The notes beneath the pieces are model-generated. The model had not been told where the DNA came from and did not search any database. It saw only the letters and a program-made list of their open reading frames with translations. Below, in pieces: positions 61,340 through 64,000 of a DNA stretch of 64,000 nucleotides. The DNA is from Olsenella sp. KH3B4 (GTDB lineage Bacteria; Actinomycetota; Coriobacteriia; Coriobacteriales; Atopobiaceae), in NCBI GenBank assembly GCA_900111695.1, contig FOHD01000005.1, positions 62,001-126,000 of the forward strand, written 5' to 3'. The position numbers and the translations under genes are program-made. Position 1 is the first letter of the stretch; each line of letters starts with the position of its first letter.

Positions 61340-61440
61340 AAACCTGCGGGTTAATAGAACCCCGCAAGAGCCGCTGCCGAGAAGAACCGCAGGTAGCAGG
61401 CTTGCAGCTATTCTCGGCACTGCTATTAAGCCGCAGGTTT
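61340..61440 (+). repeat. REPIN-like palindromic element, copy E (covarying arms)
   Basis: Terminal arms AAACCTGCGG and CCGCAGGTTT plus TTAATAG and CTATTAA pair, although three of these positions differ from copy C; each change is matched on the other arm. The inner stem GCCGAGAA/TTCTCGGC and the motif GAACCGCAGGTAG are conserved. Confidence 0.88.
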
Positions 61441-61480
61441 GCTCGGATCAGCCAGCCCCAGCACCCGCTGCGCACACAAA

Positions 61481-61510
61481 AGGCCCGTCCGGACATTGCC
61501 GGACGGGCCT
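61481..61510 (-). terminator. rho-independent terminator of the aldolase gene
   Basis: AGGCCCGTCCGG and CCGGACGGGCCT form a perfect 12-bp stem with a 6-base loop. On the minus strand it is followed by TTTTGTG. Confidence 0.9.
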
Positions 61511-61561
61511 CAGCAACGCTATGCGGCGAGAAGAACTCGCGGCGCGGAACCCGTGGAACCG

Positions 61562-62434
61562 TTAGTTCCAGCCCTTGCCGTCGGAGCCAAACTCCTTGAT
61601 GAGCTCCTCCGTGCGCTCCTTGATGGCCTCGCGACCGGGCTTGAGGAGCTTGCGGGGATCGTAGCCCTTGCCCTGCTGGTCGAGGCCCTCCTCGATGTAC
61701 TTGCGGGTAGCGGCCGCAAAGACAAGCTGGAGGTCGGTGTTGACGTTGATCTTGGAGATGCCCAGCGAGATGGCCTTCTTCACCTGGTCAACGGGGATGC
61801 CGGTGCCACCGTGGAGGACGAGCGGCAGGTCGCCCGTCTTGGCCTTGATCTCCTGCAGGCGGTCGAAGGACAGGCCCTCCCAGTTGGCGGGATAGATGCC
61901 GTGGATGTTGCCAATGCCGCAGGCCAGAAAGTCAACGCCCAGGTCGGCGATGGCCTTGCACTGCTCGGGATCGGCCAGCTCGCCCTTGGCGGTCACGCCG
62001 TCCTCGGTGCCACCAATGCCGCCGACCTCGGCCTCGACGGAGATGCCCTTGCTGTGGGCAAGCTTCACGATCTCGGCGGTGTGGGCAAGGTTGGTCTCGA
62101 AGTCCTTCTCGTGCGAGCCGTCGTACATGACGGAGGTGAAGCCGGCGTCGATGCACTCAAGGGCGGCCTCGTAGGAGCCGTGATCGAGGTGAAGGGCAAC
62201 GGGCACGGTGATGTTCTTGGCCTCGACGAGGTCCTTCACCATGTCGGCGACGAGCTTGAAGGAAGTCTGCCACTTGGCGGCACCGCTGGTGCACTGGATG
62301 ATGAGCGGCGACTGCAGCTCCTCGCCAGCGTCCAGAATGGAAGAGGCCCACTCAAGGTTGTTGGTGTTGAAGGCACCAATACCATAGTGGCCCTTCTCGG
62401 CGCTCTGAAGCATTGCGGTTGCATTGACGAGCAT
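61562..62434 (-). CDS. fba: class II fructose-1,6-bisphosphate aldolase
   Basis: A 290-residue zinc aldolase that splits fructose 1,6-bisphosphate in glycolysis. Zinc and catalytic residues are visible in ALHLDHGSYEAA (about 84), DGSHEKDFETN (about 106), SVEAEVGGIGG (about 135), and LVLHGGTGIP (about 210) with the phosphate-binding NVNTDLQ. The ATG at 62434 follows GGAGGTCAC; an in-frame ATG 16 codons upstream reads unrelated sequence. Alternative substrates such as tagatose bisphosphate exist in the family. Single gene with own terminator. Confidence 0.93.
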   Translation of the reverse strand: MLVNATAMLQSAEKGHYGIGAFNTNNLEWASSILDAGEELQSPLIIQCTSGAAKWQTSFKLVADMVKDLVEAKNITVPVALHLDHGSYEAALECIDAGFTSVMYDGSHEKDFETNLAHTAEIVKLAHSKGISVEAEVGGIGGTEDGVTAKGELADPEQCKAIADLGVDFLACGIGNIHGIYPANWEGLSFDRLQEIKAKTGDLPLVLHGGTGIPVDQVKKAISLGISKINVNTDLQLVFAAATRKYIEEGLDQQGKGYDPRKLLKPGREAIKERTEELIKEFGSDGKGWN

Positions 62435-62481
62435 GGTGTGACCTCCATCTGTTGGAAGATGAACGATGTGGTACTTCGACA

Positions 62482-62487
62482 ATCATA
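62482..62487 (-). promoter_or_regulatory. possible -10 element of the aldolase gene
   Basis: TATGAT on the minus strand lies 48 bases before the start codon. A weak inverted repeat (TGTGA-N6-TCACA, 62493-62508) overlaps the expected -35 region. Weak evidence. Confidence 0.3.
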
Positions 62488-62707
62488 CCCGATGTGAGAA
62501 CCTTCACACCCTAGAAGGGCTGCAAGAACGCGATTCCTGCAGGCATTACAAAACGTCGGCAGGCAGGTTGCCAAGGACAGCGCTAAGGGTTGAGGGAAGG
62601 CTTGTCTCTTCTTCGTGAGGATGGGCGCAAGGCGTTGCCCGCAGCCTATACTCGGGTATCCCAAACAGTAGGGCCGCGCGGGGATGCGACCGAAGGAGGG
62701 ATGGGCC

Positions 62708-63799
62708 TTGGCGCAAGAACCAAAGACGTACGCCAACGGTGCGGATGCAGAGAAAGACGAGCAGGGTGATCGTACGGGAGGCGTGTTTGGTGACCTCTCG
62801 TTTGCGCAGATTCTTGCCAGCGCGCTTGCAGCAGGCGTGTCGTTTGCGTTTTCTTCTCAGATAGGTGTGGCGGGGTCGCTCATCGGCGCCATCGTGGGCG
62901 CGGCCGCAGCTACGGTCTCGTCCTCGGTGCTCAACAACGTCTTCTCGAAGTCCGCCGAGGCAATCAAGGGAGCCGTGAACACCGACGACGGCACGGCGCA
63001 AGATGCCGAGAAGCCCGCCGCCTCCCCCACCGCAGGAGAGACCGCGCTCATGCCCCACCCCGTGGACGCCAGCCAGCCCGCTGGTGCGGAAGATGGCGCG
63101 GAAGGCCCGGCCTCCGCAACGGCAACGCAGAGCATCTCGGCCGGCACATCCACGGCGGACGACACGGCGGTCAAGTTTGCTCCCTCTGGCACGCGCATCG
63201 CACCCGCGAGCTTTCGCCGCGCTGCCCGCGAGCGTCAGCACCGCGAGACCAAGCGCCGCCTTGTTGTGGTGTCTATCGTGGCGGGAATCGCAGCGGTACT
63301 TGTCTCGGCGCTTCTCGTCTACGCGCTCACCCAGGGCAGGGGCATCGGCGCAACACCTGGCCGCACGCAGGAGCCGGTAAGCACCGAGCAGACCCAGACC
63401 ACCCAGGAGCAGACCGAGGCCGAGAAGCCCGAGGAAAAGGCCCAGCCCGAGAAGACCACGGAGTCCGAGTCCGCCCAGACCACAGACACGAACTCCAACA
63501 CGACAAGCGGCACCGCGGACTCGACCGCAACCAACTCCGGCTCGTCGTCCTCGAGCACCGGCAACGGCGACTCGAACAGCACCTCCAGCTCGACTACCAG
63601 CAACAACTCCGGCACCAGCAACTCGGGCACAGGCTCCACGACCAACTCGACGGGGTCTGGCTCAGGCACCAACGGCGACTCGTCGAACAGCTCTAGTAGC
63701 AACGACACCACCAAGAACAACAGCTCCACGTCCACCACGTCCGGGACAGGCAGCTCGAGCGGCTCCGGTGCCACCACAAGCAGCGCCGGCAACAAATAA
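62708..63799 (+). CDS. membrane-anchored Ser/Thr/Asn-rich protein
   Basis: A roughly 363-residue protein. The N-terminal ~80 residues contain a Gly/Ala-rich hydrophobic segment (LASALAAGVSFAFSSQIGVAG and SLIGAIVGAAAATVSSSV) that may insert in the membrane. A polar stretch follows, then a strong helix near residues 185-205 (VVVSIVAGIAAVLVSALLVYAL), preceded by basic residues and followed by a Gln/Glu/Thr-rich and then a Ser/Thr/Asn/Gly low-complexity tail of about 130 residues, likely extracellular. I prefer the TTG at 62708, behind GAAGGAGGG, over an ATG at 62684. No family recognised; a wall-spanning or glycosylated tail is inference. Confidence 0.75.
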   Translation: MAQEPKTYANGADAEKDEQGDRTGGVFGDLSFAQILASALAAGVSFAFSSQIGVAGSLIGAIVGAAAATVSSSVLNNVFSKSAEAIKGAVNTDDGTAQDAEKPAASPTAGETALMPHPVDASQPAGAEDGAEGPASATATQSISAGTSTADDTAVKFAPSGTRIAPASFRRAARERQHRETKRRLVVVSIVAGIAAVLVSALLVYALTQGRGIGATPGRTQEPVSTEQTQTTQEQTEAEKPEEKAQPEKTTESESAQTTDTNSNTTSGTADSTATNSGSSSSSTGNGDSNSTSSSTTSNNSGTSNSGTGSTTNSTGSGSGTNGDSSNSSSSNDTTKNNSSTSTTSGTGSSSGSGATTSSAGNK

Positions 63800-63846
63800 G
63801 AAGCGGCCACAAGCCCCGCAACGGGAGCCTGCGGCACATCGCGTAC

Positions 63847-63884
63847 GCGGCGCGCGGCCTCGATCGGCTGCGCGCCGCTTTTTT
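63847..63884. terminator. bidirectional rho-independent terminator
   Basis: GCGGCGCGCGGCC and GGCTGCGCGCCGC pair with one mismatch, followed by TTTTTT on the plus strand. The stem lies between the converging Ser/Thr-rich gene and the partial gene at the right edge. Confidence 0.85.
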
Positions 63885-63999
63885 ATCCCAGGAGCGAGAG
63901 CACGTCTCGTTTGGCGGCGAGAAACTCCGGCGTGAGGGCAAAGTCACCCTCGCCTGCGCCGTGGTCAACGCGCACCTCGCCGGCAATGTGGCTGGGCAC
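63883..63999 (-). CDS. unknown protein, C-terminal end, runs off right edge
   Basis: A minus-strand frame enters at the right edge and ends at a TAA (63883-63885). Its last 38 residues read VPSHIAGEVRVDHGAGEGD, then FALTPEFLAAKRDVLSLLG. No other long frame occupies this stretch. The family cannot be told from so short a piece. Confidence 0.5.
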   Translation of the reverse strand: MPSHIAGEVRVDHGAGEGDFALTPEFLAAKRDVLSLLG

Positions 64000-64000
64000 G

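Overview
The window is high-GC bacterial DNA with short intergenic gaps, mostly GGAGG-type ribosome binding sites, and long operons whose start and stop codons overlap. Gene content fits an anaerobic actinobacterium of the class Coriobacteriia (Olsenella, Atopobium or Collinsella type). The clues are indolepyruvate:ferredoxin oxidoreductase, a SUF-only Fe-S assembly operon with SufU, gatCAB for transamidation, and nickel-pincer (lar) genes. The taxon is inferred from gene content, not from a database match. No rRNA, tRNA, CRISPR array, prophage or insertion sequence was found.

Layout. 1-6.9 kb: edge of an unknown gene, then gltBD (glutamate synthase) on the minus strand. 6.9-16.8 kb: DUF2804 protein, larE-larB-larC, a zinc-ribbon membrane protein, a DMT transporter, a PPK2 kinase, a HAD phosphatase and a radical SAM protein. 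17.2-21.4 kb: acyl-CoA ligase with iorA-iorB (aryl-pyruvate oxidation). 21.6-25.7 kb: polysaccharide deacetylase, an mccA-mccB reverse transsulfuration pair and a DUF1508 protein. 26-29.3 kb: gatC-gatA-gatB. 29.8-31.3 kb: a 38-residue membrane protein and an AAA ATPase. 31.3-38.3 kb: a MarR-controlled heterodimeric ABC exporter, an MFS exporter preceded by an 11-codon leader, and pepT. 39-44.5 kb: sufC-B-D-S-U and an IscR-like Rrf2 regulator. 44.7-57.05 kb: an AT-richer block with malY-type lyase, YheO-type regulator, a complete Opp-type peptide importer, a TldD/TldE protease pair and a D-lactate-type dehydrogenase. 57-61 kb: polar amino-acid ABC importer with a cytidylate-kinase-like gene. 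61.5-64 kb: class II aldolase, a Ser/Thr-rich membrane-anchored protein and the end of one more gene.

Two families of dispersed intergenic repeats run through the window. The first is a ~100-bp palindromic, REPIN-like element with five copies (about 8.2, 15.1, 44.7, 57.0 and 61.4 kb). Its arms show compensated base changes, so it behaves as a folded nucleic acid. The second is a ~61-bp unit containing GTGGCGCC/GGCGCCAC and CGTACG palindromes, in single copies or tandem sets at five sites.

The main discovery candidate is the AT-richer block at 44.7-57.05 kb. Two REPIN copies in the same orientation, about 90% identical by eye, border it on both sides. All ten genes inside lie on one strand and form a coherent route: peptide import, TldD/E proteolysis, C-S lyase, and reduction of a 2-keto acid. 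The first gene starts behind a perfect 15-bp inverted repeat. I propose that it is an accessory peptide-scavenging module, possibly for thioether or otherwise modified peptides, inserted or exchanged through the repeats. A second broad signal is strong enrichment of the hexamer TTCTCG/CGAGAA in the host-like DNA, which appears to draw in otherwise disfavoured codons and is much sparser inside the block.
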